Of a DNA stretch of 64,000 nt, positions 35,026-43,300 are shown in pieces. The position numbers and the translations under genes are program-made. The DNA comes from Arthrobacter ramosus. Its GTDB lineage: Bacteria > Actinomycetota > Actinomycetes > Actinomycetales > Micrococcaceae. Position 1 is the first letter of the stretch; each line of letters starts with the position of its first letter. The notes under the pieces were generated by a model. That model worked only from the letters and a program-made list of their open reading frames with translations, was not told the origin of the DNA and searched no databases. The stretch spans positions 4,774,001 through 4,838,000 of the forward strand of contig NZ_BAAAWN010000001.1 of NCBI RefSeq assembly GCF_039535095.1, in the 5' to 3' direction.

Positions 35026-36759
35026 TCAGCCGATGCTCGCGAGCACGTCTCCGCGCCCGACGGCGGTGCCCGGCCCGTGCGGACCAAGCGCCAGGGTGCC
35101 GGAACGGTGGGCAGGGACGGTGGTTTCCATCTTCATGGCCTCCAGTACGGCCACGGGCTGTCCAACTTCCACGACGGCACCGTCCTCAACGAGCCACTTC
35201 ACCAGCGAGCCGGACATCGGCGAGGCCAGCCCGGCGTCGTCGGCCACTACCCGAGCCGAAACAGCAACCTCGGAACCGCCGCCTCCGCTCATCAGCGCCT
35301 CGAACAAGCGAAGGGGGAGGCCAAGTTGTACTGCCTTGCCATCCAGCTCCACCGTGAACGTACTGCGTTCGGAGCCGGGGGCCACGCGGGCGATCTCCGG
35401 AGACGCGGCCAGCTCTTCGGCGAACTCAGTCTCGATCCACGTGGTGTACACGCCGAGCTTGTCCTCCGAGGTGAAAGCCTCGTGGCGGACCACGGCCCGG
35501 TGGAAGGGCAGGACGGTGGGCAAACCCTTGATCTGCATCTCGTCCAGGGCAACCCTTGCGCGGCGCAGGGCCTGCTGCCGGTCCTCGCCCCGGACGATCA
35601 GCTTGGCCAGGAGGGAGTCGTATTCTCCGGGAACCACTGAGCCGGAGCGAACCCCGGAGTCAACGCGGATACCGGGACCTGTGGGCGCTTCGAAGACATC
35701 CACCGTGCCAGGGCCCGGCAGGAAGCCGCGCGCGGGATCCTCGGAGTTGAGGCGGAACTCGAATGCGTGTCCGTTGGGCTCAGGGTCTTCCGTGAGGGAG
35801 AGGGTGCCGCCTGCGGCAATCCGGAATTGTTCGCGGACCAGGTCCACCCCGGAGGTTTCTTCGGTGACGGGATGCTCCACCTGCAGCCGTGTGTTGACCT
35901 CCAGGAAGGAGATGTTGCCATCTACAGCCACGAGGTATTCGACGGTTCCGGCACCGTAGTATCCGGCCTCGCGGCAAATAGCCTTGGCCGATTCGTGGAT
36001 GAGGGTGCGCTGTTCAGGGCTCAGGAAGGGTGCGGGGGCCTCTTCCACGAGCTTCTGGTTGCGACGCTGCAAGGAGCAATCGCGGGTTCCGAGGACCACG
36101 ACGTTGCCGTGCATATCCGCCAGGATCTGGGCCTCGACGTGCCGTGGCTGGTCCAGGAAACGTTCCACGAAGCATTCGTCGCGTCCGAAGGCCGCCTTGG
36201 ATTCACGCACGGCCGATTCGAACGCGTCCTCGATGTCCTCCAGGCGCCGCGCAATCTTGAGCCCGCGGCCTCCCCCGCCGAAAGCAGCCTTGATCGCCAC
36301 TGGCATGCCGTATTCCAAGGCGAAGGCAAGTACTTCAGCGGCGTTGGCCACGGGACCGTCGCTGCCAGGAACGAGCGGAGCTCCGGCGCGGACGGCGATC
36401 TCGCGAGCCGTCACCTTATTGCCCAGCTCCCGTATGGACTGCGGCGCGGGCCCGATCCATGTGAGGCCCGCGTCAATCACGGCCTGCGCGAAGTCGGCGT
36501 TCTCCGACAGGAAGCCGTATCCGGGATGTACGGCGTCGGCACCGGCACGGCGGGCGACGTCGATCAGCTTGGCGATGTCCAGGTATGTCTCGGCGCCGGT
36601 GGAACCGCCCAGTGCGTAGGCTTCGTCGGCAAACCGCACGTGGAGGGAATCGGCGTCGGGGTCCGAGTACACGGCAACAGACTCCAGGCCCTCATCGGAG
36701 CAGGCGCGGGCAATCCGCACGGCGATCTCGCCGCGGTTGGCGATCAGGACCTTTTTCAT
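35026..36759 (-). CDS. Biotin carboxylase fused to biotin carboxyl carrier domain
   Basis: 577 aa. Residues 1-450 are a complete biotin carboxylase: [21 protein letters not shown]-grasp loop [11 protein letters not shown], the [18 protein letters not shown] segment and [28 protein letters not shown]. The C-terminal 75 residues are a biotinyl domain with the biotinylation motif EAMKMET. This matches AccC/AccA-type alpha subunits used with various carboxyltransferases. The ATG overlaps the stop of the pxpBC fusion gene by 4 bases. No acyl-CoA carboxyltransferase beta subunit is adjacent, which suggests the KipI/KipA-type protein next to it is the partner. Confidence 0.92.
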   Translation of the reverse strand: MKKVLIANRGEIAVRIARACSDEGLESVAVYSDPDADSLHVRFADEAYALGGSTGAETYLDIAKLIDVARRAGADAVHPGYGFLSENADFAQAVIDAGLTWIGPAPQSIRELGNKVTAREIAVRAGAPLVPGSDGPVANAAEVLAFALEYGMPVAIKAAFGGGGRGLKIARRLEDIEDAFESAVRESKAAFGRDECFVERFLDQPRHVEAQILADMHGNVVVLGTRDCSLQRRNQKLVEEAPAPFLSPEQRTLIHESAKAICREAGYYGAGTVEYLVAVDGNISFLEVNTRLQVEHPVTEETSGVDLVREQFRIAAGGTLSLTEDPEPNGHAFEFRLNSEDPARGFLPGPGTVDVFEAPTGPGIRVDSGVRSGSVVPGEYDSLLAKLIVRGEDRQQALRRARVALDEMQIKGLPTVLPFHRAVVRHEAFTSEDKLGVYTTWIETEFAEELAASPEIARVAPGSERSTFTVELDGKAVQLGLPLRLFEALMSGGGGSEVAVSARVVADDAGLASPMSGSLVKWLVEDGAVVEVGQPVAVLEAMKMETTVPAHRSGTLALGPHGPGTAVGRGDVLASIG

Positions 36760-38381
36760 GGCTGGGTTCCTTCGGGGACAGCGCCGGTAGCGGCAGGTTC
36801 AAGGGGTTCAAGGGTTGCGGGGTCCACGATCGTGAACCGCACGCGGTGGCCGGGCGGCAATTGCGCCGCCGTCGGCAGGTCTTCGGGTACGACGACGGCA
36901 ATCACCGGATACCCGCCCGTCACCGGGTGGTCGGCCAGGAAAAGGACGGGGTGGCCGCTGGGTGGCACTTGGAGTGCGCCGGCAACGGCACCTTCGCTGG
37001 GGAGCTCGCCGGCGCCGCGGTCGGGGTTTCGTTCGAGTGCACGGTCGCTTCCAGGCCTGAGCCGCACACCGATCCTGTTGGACTGCTCGGTAGTGACCCA
37101 TTCCTCCCCCGTGAGCGCATCCAGGGCTCCGGCGACGAACCAGTCGTCCCGCGGGCCCAAGGTGATGCGGAGTTCCGCGGACGCCACTCCTAGCCGCAGC
37201 GTGGATTCCTCGGGAGCGCCGACCATCTGGAACAGCGGCGCCTTTCCCACGGGGAGGCGGGTCCCGGCGGACAACGGTGCGGGCCCGATTCCGGACATCG
37301 AGTCGCTCGAGCGGCTGCCGAGCACCGGATGCACATCAATTCCGCCGCGGACGGCAAGGTAGCTTCGGGCTCCGAGCGTCGGTTCCCGCAGGCTGAGGGT
37401 TTCACCGTCGAGGAGAGCGAAGGGCGCGCACATCGCAGCGCGGCGGGCTGGAGCCCCCGATGCATCGCGGATTTCCAAGGGGACCACCGCTCCGGCGAGA
37501 GCGAGCACCTGGTCGCCGACGGCCTGAACCGAGAGTCCGCCCAGCACCGTTTCCACAACCGCGGCACCGGGTTCGTTGCCCACCAAACGGTTTGCCTGGC
37601 GGGCCGATTGCTGGTCCACGGCGCCCGCGGCCGACACTCCCAGGTCCCCCAGTCCGGGGCGGCCGAGGTCCTGGACCAGCGATTGCAGTCCGGGTGAGTC
37701 CACCACCAAGGCCGGACCGGTGACCTCGCGGGCCGCGGGCAGTGCTGACGTCAGGGCAACGGCCTCGCGGGCGGCCACATACCGGACCTTGTCTCCCGGT
37801 CGAACCAGCGCCGGTGACTCCCGCTCGAGATCCCAGAGGACCGCCGTCGTGCGTCCGATCAGTTGCCAACCACCCGGGGATTGCCGCGGGTAGACGGCGG
37901 AGAACGTCCCGCCGAGCGCGACGGAACCGTCCGGAACGGCGGTGCGTGGCGAGCTGCGGCGCGGAACGTCGAGGCTGTGGTTCTCGCCGAGCAAATACGT
38001 GAAGCCCGGGGCGAAGCCGCCGAAAGCCGCGGTCCAGAGCTGTCCAGTGTGGGCGGCCACGACGCCGTCCCGGCCCAGACCGGTGAGCATGCCCACCTCG
38101 GCGAGGTCCTCGCCGTCGTACACCACTTCGATGGTGACGTGGCGGGAAACGTCGCGTGGAACGGCACCCAGGTCAACATGCCCGACGGCGGTGCGTGCCG
38201 CGAGTGCCTCGGCGTGCGTGCCGAACTTAAGGAGTACGGTGGCTGCCGCGGCGACCGCATCGAGCTGGCCGGGCAGGGGCTCGGCCAAGAGACGGGAATG
38301 AAACGCCAGCACGGAAGGGAGGTCGGAAAGTTCCACCAGCAGTGCACGCGGGCCCACCCAGCGTACTCCCGTGAGGCTCAC
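36756..38381 (-). CDS. pxpBC: 5-oxoprolinase subunits B and C as one fused protein (KipI-KipA)
   Basis: 541 aa. Residues about 1-215 are the KipI/AHS1 domain ([49 protein letters not shown]). Residues about 225-541 are the KipA/AHS2 domain ([50 protein letters not shown]). PxpB and PxpC with PxpA hydrolyse 5-oxoproline with ATP. In most bacteria the two are separate genes; here they are one. The GTG start at 38379-38381 overlaps the pxpA stop; the frame is open further upstream, but that part is antisense-like and unconserved. Confidence 0.9.
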   Translation of the reverse strand: MSLTGVRWVGPRALLVELSDLPSVLAFHSRLLAEPLPGQLDAVAAAATVLLKFGTHAEALAARTAVGHVDLGAVPRDVSRHVTIEVVYDGEDLAEVGMLTGLGRDGVVAAHTGQLWTAAFGGFAPGFTYLLGENHSLDVPRRSSPRTAVPDGSVALGGTFSAVYPRQSPGGWQLIGRTTAVLWDLERESPALVRPGDKVRYVAAREAVALTSALPAAREVTGPALVVDSPGLQSLVQDLGRPGLGDLGVSAAGAVDQQSARQANRLVGNEPGAAVVETVLGGLSVQAVGDQVLALAGAVVPLEIRDASGAPARRAAMCAPFALLDGETLSLREPTLGARSYLAVRGGIDVHPVLGSRSSDSMSGIGPAPLSAGTRLPVGKAPLFQMVGAPEESTLRLGVASAELRITLGPRDDWFVAGALDALTGEEWVTTEQSNRIGVRLRPGSDRALERNPDRGAGELPSEGAVAGALQVPPSGHPVLFLADHPVTGGYPVIAVVVPEDLPTAAQLPPGHRVRFTIVDPATLEPLEPAATGAVPEGTQP

Positions 38382-39136
38382 GCGAAGCTCCGTACGGTGA
38401 CGCCGGCGGCTTCGAGCCCCGCGCGGACGGCGGCTGCCATGGCCACGGCGCCGGGAGTGTCTCCGTGGACGCAGATGCTTTCGGCGTGGACGTTCAGGAC
38501 GGAACCGTCGCGGGCCACGATTTTGCCCTCGGTTGCAAGGCGGACCATGTTCTCGGTGATGGCAGCGTGATCGTGCAGCACAGCGCCTTCTTCGCGGCGC
38601 GATACGAGGGTGCCGTCCGCGTTGTAGGCCCGGTCGGCGAACGCCTCGACTACTCCGCGGAGCCCCTTCGCCTCGGCTTTGGCGAGCGCGACGGAGCCCG
38701 GCAGGAGAAGGAGCGGGAGTCCGGGACTGAAGGCATGGACGGCGTCGACCACTGCCTGGGCGTGGACCTCGTGGTGGACGATCGTGTTGTAAAGGGCGCC
38801 GTGCGGCTTGACGTACTTGATCTCGGAGCCGGCCGCGTGGGCCAACGCCTGGAGCGCGCCGAGTTGGTAGAGAACGTCGTCGGCCAGTTCTGTTGCGGAG
38901 CAGTCCAAGAAGCGGCGGCCGAATCCCGCGAGGTCCCGATAACCCACGTGGGCACCGATGGTCACTCCTGCGGCGACGGCTTCGCGGCACGTGCCGGCGA
39001 TGGTGCTGGGATCTCCGGCGTGGAATCCGCAGGCGACATTGGCACTCGACACGTAGCGGAAGACGGCAGCGTCGTCGCCCATGGTCCAGTTGCCGAACGA
39101 TTCTCCGACGTCGCTGTTGAGGTCAATAGAAGGCAT
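38378..39136 (-). CDS. pxpA: 5-oxoprolinase subunit A (LamB/YcsF family)
   Basis: 252 aa. The family N-terminus is exact: [19 protein letters not shown], then [14 protein letters not shown] and [16 protein letters not shown]. The remaining fold includes KPHGALYN and the C-terminal [16 protein letters not shown]. PxpA is the catalytic partner in ATP-dependent 5-oxoproline ring opening to glutamate. It is the first gene of an operon pxpA-pxpBC-biotin carboxylase-gntR, all coupled by 4-base overlaps or a short gap. ATG 39134-39136 follows ggggatcaca. Confidence 0.92.
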   Translation of the reverse strand: MPSIDLNSDVGESFGNWTMGDDAAVFRYVSSANVACGFHAGDPSTIAGTCREAVAAGVTIGAHVGYRDLAGFGRRFLDCSATELADDVLYQLGALQALAHAAGSEIKYVKPHGALYNTIVHHEVHAQAVVDAVHAFSPGLPLLLLPGSVALAKAEAKGLRGVVEAFADRAYNADGTLVSRREEGAVLHDHAAITENMVRLATEGKIVARDGSVLNVHAESICVHGDTPGAVAMAAAVRAGLEAAGVTVRSFA

Positions 39137-39235
39137 TGTGATCCCCGTCTCAGGTTGAATACCTCACCATCATGCCTGAAACGCCAAGATTGTTCAACAA
39201 TCCTGCTGATGGGACCAGCCGCCCGGATTCCAAAA

Positions 39236-39280
39236 GTGAGGTCTCGGCTCTTTCGCCGAGTGAAAGAGCCGAGACCTCAC
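39236..39280 (-). terminator. Intrinsic terminator of the putrescine oxidase gene
   Basis: A perfect 19-bp stem (39236-39254 with 39262-39280) and 7-nt loop is followed on the minus strand by tttt. It lies just downstream of the amine oxidase stop at 39301. Confidence 0.92.
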
Positions 39281-39300
39281 GTGTGGATTAGTACCTGTTC

Positions 39301-40692
39301 TTAGGCCACCGGTACCGCAGCGACGCGGTTGTTGGCGGTGACGATCCGGGCGGCCGTTGCCTGGCCCATCCGGACTGCTCCGTCAACGTGCTGGTAGCCT
39401 TCCGCAGCCAAATCGGAGGAGGACCAGTAGATGGGTCCTACGTTGGCGTGCTGGTCCTTGCCGTAGCGGTGCAGACCACCCAGGTCGTAGCTGGACGCGT
39501 AGGCGCCACGGGTCCATTCCTCGGAACCCCAGTCGGATTCGTAGTAGACCTCGGCATCCAGGGCCTTTTCGCCCAGGAAGCTCGCGATGGACTCAAGGAC
39601 CTTCTTCTTGCGGTCCTCCGCGCTGAGCTCGAAGACGGCGTCTGCCTTCTCGTCCGAGATGAAGCCCACCAGGGTCCCGCGGGTGTCTCCGTGGTTGGTG
39701 TTGTCGTAGACCTCCTGGACCAGGGCGTCGGCGCCGAAGCCAGTGCCGGACAGTCCGTCTTCGCGCCAGAACGGCGTGCTGTAGACAGCGTGGACCTTGA
39801 TGACCAAGCCCAGGGACTGGTGCTGGTGCATCTGGTGCTGGCGGCGTGGCAGCGGCGGATTGAAGGACACGCGGGAGTACAGGTTCGGCGGGACAGCCAT
39901 GATCACGAATCGTGCATTGACTGTTGCACGCTCGGATTCAACGGTGACGCGATGGCCTTCGCCGGCCGGCTCCCAATTAATGGTGCGGACCGGGCTGTTA
40001 AGTACGACGTCGTCACCCAGTTCCGCGGCGATCAGCAGGGAGACCTGCTGCATGCCGCCGATAACCCGCTTGTCCAGGATGAAGTCTTCGTCCGTCAGGT
40101 TGGAGAAGGAGCCTGCCGAAGCTGCCATCAGCACCGCTTGCAGCGCGGAGAATGCATGGGCCGGCTTGGTCAGCATGCCGCCGGCGATGAAGAGGCCGAT
40201 GTTATTGCAGGCCTCCTCGTCCGTCGAGTTCTGGCGCAGCCAGTGGTGGAAGGAGATGGTGTCCAGTTCGCGGGCCTTGGGGTGGGCCCAGGGCTCCTCC
40301 GGGCCGATCTCGGCGGCGAGGCCGTCCAGGATGGCAGTGAGCTTGTCCATTTCGGCTGCGGTGGTTTCGCTCACCGGGAAGGAAGCCCCGGTATAGCGGG
40401 TACGGCTGCCGTCCGGCGCCAAGTACACAGATTCTCCGGCGCGGTAGCGGGAGTACATCTTGAGGCCGAGTTCATCGAGGAGCCCCATGAGGGCGGTCTG
40501 GTCGGGCGACACCCACTGTCCGCCGATTTCCAGCATGGCCCCGTCAATGGTGTCGGTCCACGTGCGCCCACCGACGCGGTCGCGTGCTTCGAGCACGGCA
40601 ACGCTGAGTCCGGCCTTCTTCAATTCGCGGGCGGCCGTCAACCCTGACGGACCAGCACCGACAATTACGACGTCGCGATCAAGATTCAACAT
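39301..40692 (-). CDS. Flavin amine oxidase (putrescine oxidase-like)
   Basis: 463 aa; oxidises a primary amine, probably putrescine, to the aldehyde with ammonia and peroxide. The FAD dinucleotide-binding motif is DVVIVGAGPSGLTAARELKKAGL with the EARDRVGGRTWTD ribose-contact segment. The C-terminal flavin motif is HVDGAVRMGQATAARIV. The ISFHHWLRQN, GGMQQVSLLIA and SYDLGGLHRYG segments match actinobacterial putrescine oxidases. No signal peptide. Divergent from a TetR regulator across a 23-bp operator, the usual control of catabolic oxidases. No aldehyde dehydrogenase is adjacent, which is unusual for complete putrescine use. Confidence 0.88.
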   Translation of the reverse strand: MLNLDRDVVIVGAGPSGLTAARELKKAGLSVAVLEARDRVGGRTWTDTIDGAMLEIGGQWVSPDQTALMGLLDELGLKMYSRYRAGESVYLAPDGSRTRYTGASFPVSETTAAEMDKLTAILDGLAAEIGPEEPWAHPKARELDTISFHHWLRQNSTDEEACNNIGLFIAGGMLTKPAHAFSALQAVLMAASAGSFSNLTDEDFILDKRVIGGMQQVSLLIAAELGDDVVLNSPVRTINWEPAGEGHRVTVESERATVNARFVIMAVPPNLYSRVSFNPPLPRRQHQMHQHQSLGLVIKVHAVYSTPFWREDGLSGTGFGADALVQEVYDNTNHGDTRGTLVGFISDEKADAVFELSAEDRKKKVLESIASFLGEKALDAEVYYESDWGSEEWTRGAYASSYDLGGLHRYGKDQHANVGPIYWSSSDLAAEGYQHVDGAVRMGQATAARIVTANNRVAAVPVA

Positions 40693-40728
40693 GATGTCCT
40701 TTCTGTGGCCGTCCCCGTTGGCTGACCA

Positions 40729-40751
40729 ATAAATGAATGACGTTCATTTAT
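40729..40751. promoter_or_regulatory. TetR-type operator between amine oxidase and tetR
   Basis: ataaatgaa and ttcatttat form 9-bp perfect inverted arms around a 5-bp spacer. The site lies 37 bases upstream of the oxidase ATG and about 80 bases upstream of the regulator ATG, a typical place for one operator repressing both genes. Confidence 0.8.
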
Positions 40752-40831
40752 CTCAACTGTAGCTGTCTTGGCCCCGGCTGTGAAGACCCGAATGGAATAA
40801 TGCTTTGACACAGCCTCCAGAAAGGTCAGCG

Positions 40832-41515
40832 ATGCCTGAACCCACCCCCGCTCCCGGCGAGACTAAAGCGCGTCGCAGGGCAGGTCGGCCAATGGCGGCG
40901 GTCCTGGACCAGGACGGCATCACTGCAGCGGCGCTGGAATTGATCAGCAAGAAGGGCTACGACGGGCTCACGATGGCCGCACTCGCGCGCTCCCTGGGTG
41001 TGGCGCCGTCGGCCCTTTACAACCATGTGTCCTCCAAGGATGAAGTCCTCAAGCTTGTGGAAGAGGATCTGATGTCCAAGGTCGACTTCGGCGGTTTCAG
41101 CAAGCTCGCCTGGGAGGAGGCCGTCCGGCAATGGGCATATTCCTACCGCGGCATCTTCGCAAGGCACACCCCGCTGATCTCGGTGATCGCGGTCCTTCCC
41201 GTGACGGACGCCCCACAAACGCTCGCCATGTACGAAGCCGTCACGGAGGGATTCCTCCGCGCGGGTTTCCCGGAGAAGCAGATCATCCCGAGCATCGTGG
41301 CCCTCGAGGCCTACATTTTCGGCGCCGCTTTCGACGCGAACGCGCCGGCGGACATTTTCGATTCCGGCCGCCTGGCCGACTCCACGCCGCACTTTACTTC
41401 GGCGGTCCGCAGCCTGGGACCCGAACGGAACAACTACCCGTCCGATCTCGCGTTCAGCATGGGCTTGGATGCACTGATCACCGGGCTCGGGGCGCTCCGG
41501 ACCCAGCCCAACTGA
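40832..41515 (+). CDS. TetR-family regulator
   Basis: 227 aa. The HTH is GITAAALELISKKGYDGLTMAALARSLGVAPSALYNHVSSKDEVL, residues about 28-70. The C-terminal domain is of the TetR_C type (LITGLGALR). ATG 40832 is set by gaaagg; an upstream in-frame TTG at 40805 would add 9 residues. Divergent from the amine oxidase with an obvious operator between, so it is probably a polyamine- or amine-responsive repressor. Its stop codon lies inside the left arm of the third 66-bp palindrome. Confidence 0.9.
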   Translation: MPEPTPAPGETKARRRAGRPMAAVLDQDGITAAALELISKKGYDGLTMAALARSLGVAPSALYNHVSSKDEVLKLVEEDLMSKVDFGGFSKLAWEEAVRQWAYSYRGIFARHTPLISVIAVLPVTDAPQTLAMYEAVTEGFLRAGFPEKQIIPSIVALEAYIFGAAFDANAPADIFDSGRLADSTPHFTSAVRSLGPERNNYPSDLAFSMGLDALITGLGALRTQPN

Positions 41516-41572
41516 CTCGCATTTGTTGTCGTTATGAGCCGTCATAGCGACAACAAATGCGAGCTAGTTGGG
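41507..41572. repeat. 66-bp palindromic intergenic repeat, copy C
   Basis: It begins cccaact and ends agttggg, with gactcgcatttgttgtcgtt facing gcgacaacaaatgcgag. It is close to copy B (four differences). It overlaps the tetR stop codon and lies between two convergent units, tetR and tRNA-Leu. Confidence 0.92.
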
Positions 41573-41580
41573 TGTTAAAC

Positions 41581-41612
41581 AAAGGAACCCCGGTCAGAGA
41601 CCGGGGTTCCTT
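41581..41612 (-). terminator. Terminator of tRNA-Leu
   Basis: A 14-bp stem from aaggaaccccggtc facing gaccggggttcctt with a 3-nt loop. On the minus strand it is followed by a T-rich run (tttgttt). It lies 9 bases after the tRNA 3' end. Confidence 0.9.
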
Positions 41613-41620
41613 GAATTGCG

Positions 41621-41703
41621 TGCGCGAGGGGGGATTTGAACCCCCACACCCTTTCGGATACTGGCACCTGAAGCCAGCGCGTCTGCCGTTCCGCCACTCG
41701 CGC
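41621..41703 (-). tRNA. tRNA-Leu (anticodon CAG)
   Basis: 83 nt without encoded CCA, on the minus strand. The acceptor stem pairs gcgcgag at the 5' end with ctcgcgc at the 3' end. The anticodon arm is ctggc-ttcaggt-gccag, giving CAG. The long variable arm (atccgaaaggg region) marks a class II tRNA, and the T arm is gggggttcaaatccccc. In mycobacteria a leucine tRNA occupies the same place beside fhaA, so this position is conserved. Confidence 0.96.
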
Positions 41704-42065
41704 GCAACTTCTTTCGCCCGGGCCGTACCAGGTTTCCCCGGCCTCACCCCTGCGAAAGCAGCGAGATCAAGCATAACGGACAACCTGTTGAAAACACCAA
41801 TCGACCAAGGACGGGGCCGTAAAACCCCGGGGCGCCATGGATTGCCGGTCCCCCACATGATGCGGAAATCACGCGAGAAGCGTCCCGAAATGATGCAGGC
41901 CGGCGAACTTTTCCGGCGTTCCAGCCGTTGTGGAATAAGGCCATTCACAGTCTTGCCCAGTAGTATCGGGGTTGAAGACAGGCTTCTCGCGTGCGCTCCA
42001 GCCACTGCGGGGATTCGTCTTGGCTACTGATACTGCAGGGTCAACGAAACGGAAGGAGAAGGACC
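41704..42065. other. 362-base spacer between tRNA-Leu and fhaA
   Basis: No convincing coding frame. It should hold promoters of the tRNA (minus) and of the fhaA operon (plus). A tagtat at 41961-41966 could be a -10 element for fhaA, but no good -35 is seen. Confidence 0.5.
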
Positions 42066-42809
42066 ATGGGCTTGCTTGACAGGGTTGAGCGTGGCATCGA
42101 AAAGGCCGTCCGCGGCGTCTTCTCTACAGGGTCGAGGGCACGGGTGGAGCCGGTGGAGATAGCCAGTAAGCTTCGCCGTGAACTGGACAACAAGTCCATC
42201 ACTATTTCGGCCGGCCGTACCTTGGCACCCAACGTCTTCGATGTGCTCTTGAGCGATGAAGACTTCGCGCGCGCCCAAGACTGGGGAACTCCCCTGGCCG
42301 AAGAATTGTGCGACGTCGTCATCCAGCACGTGCGCAGCCAGGGTTATATCCTGCAGGGTCCGGTACGGATCTCCTTCCGTCACGACGATGCCCAACGCGA
42401 AGGCCATTTCGAAATCACGTCCCGCACGGAGAAATCCGACGGGGCTGCCGCGCCTGCGGCTCCTCGGCCCGTTGTCCCCGCCGCACCGAGCCGCGAGCCC
42501 ACACGGCTCCAGCCTGTCCTGGACATTGCCGGACAACGCTATTCCCTCAACGCGCCTTCCATCGTGCTGGGCAGGTCATCCGAGGCCGACATCCTGGTCG
42601 ACGATACCGGCGTCTCTCGCAAGCACTTGGAAATCCAGACGGCGGACGGAGTCATCCGCGCCGTCGACCTCGGTTCCACCAACGGAAGCTACGTCAACGG
42701 CCACAAAGTGGACGGCAGTGTGGAACTTACTGACGGATCCACCATCACCATGGGACGGACCAAGATCATCTTCAGACTTCTCCCCCAGCCCTCTGGTGGG
42801 CGCCCGTGA
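42066..42809 (+). CDS. fhaA: FHA-domain protein FhaA (DUF3662 plus FHA)
   Basis: 247 aa. Residues 1-115 are the DUF3662 domain (MGLLDRVERGIEKAVRGVFS). Residues about 155-240 are a forkhead-associated domain with the phosphothreonine-binding residues GRSSEADILVDDTGVSRKHLEI and LGSTNGSYVNG. A Pro/Ala linker joins them. FhaA binds phosphorylated substrates of the Ser/Thr kinases and helps regulate peptidoglycan synthesis. ATG 42066 follows ggaaggagaagg. First gene of an operon of seven genes to pknB, with most junctions overlapping by 4 bases. Confidence 0.95.
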   Translation: MGLLDRVERGIEKAVRGVFSTGSRARVEPVEIASKLRRELDNKSITISAGRTLAPNVFDVLLSDEDFARAQDWGTPLAEELCDVVIQHVRSQGYILQGPVRISFRHDDAQREGHFEITSRTEKSDGAAAPAAPRPVVPAAPSREPTRLQPVLDIAGQRYSLNAPSIVLGRSSEADILVDDTGVSRKHLEIQTADGVIRAVDLGSTNGSYVNGHKVDGSVELTDGSTITMGRTKIIFRLLPQPSGGRP

Positions 42810-43297
42810 GCGACATCAGCGAACTGACCATCACCGCGCTCCGCTTCGGCTTCCTGCTGTTGCTGTGGATACTGATCTTCAGCATCGTCTCGACCATGCG
42901 TCGCGATCTGGTGGTCGGCCGCAAAGCAGCCATGGGAACTCCGACGGCGCGCGAAGTACGCAAGCATCCGGAACTCGCCCCCGCGCCACCCCAGCCCGTG
43001 AAGCAGCAGGCGCACCAGCTCGTCGTCGTCGAAGGGCCGCTCAAGGGGACCACGCTTCCTTTGGCCGCGAGCCCCATTCTGCTGGGCCGCGCACAAGAGG
43101 CCACGTTGGTCCTCGAGGATGATTATGCTTCGGGCAGGCACGCGCGCTTGTTCCCCCAGGGCAGCCGATGGTTCATCGAAGATCTTGGCTCCACCAACGG
43201 CACCTACCTCGCCGATCAGCAGTTGACCCGCGCCCTGCCGGTGGAGCTTGGTGTCCCCGTGAGGATCGGCAAGACGGTCATCGAATTGAGGGCGTAG
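42806..43297 (+). CDS. fhaB: FHA-domain protein FhaB/FipA
   Basis: 163 aa. It starts with a single hydrophobic segment (FGFLLLLWILIFSIV), then a basic linker, then an FHA domain in residues 78-160 (GRAQEATLVLEDDYASGRHARL and LGSTNGTYLAD). So it is membrane-anchored with its FHA domain in the cytoplasm. In mycobacteria the homologue recruits divisome partners in a phosphorylation-dependent way. The GTG start overlaps the fhaA stop by 4 bases. Confidence 0.95.
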   Translation: MSDISELTITALRFGFLLLLWILIFSIVSTMRRDLVVGRKAAMGTPTAREVRKHPELAPAPPQPVKQQAHQLVVVEGPLKGTTLPLAASPILLGRAQEATLVLEDDYASGRHARLFPQGSRWFIEDLGSTNGTYLADQQLTRALPVELGVPVRIGKTVIELRA

Positions 43298-43300
43298 CCC

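Noticed and set aside
36756..38990. A longer form of the pxpBC fusion beginning within pxpA
   Set aside because: The first 200 residues are Arg-rich and antisense-like; the GTG at 38381 overlapping the pxpA stop fits the family start.
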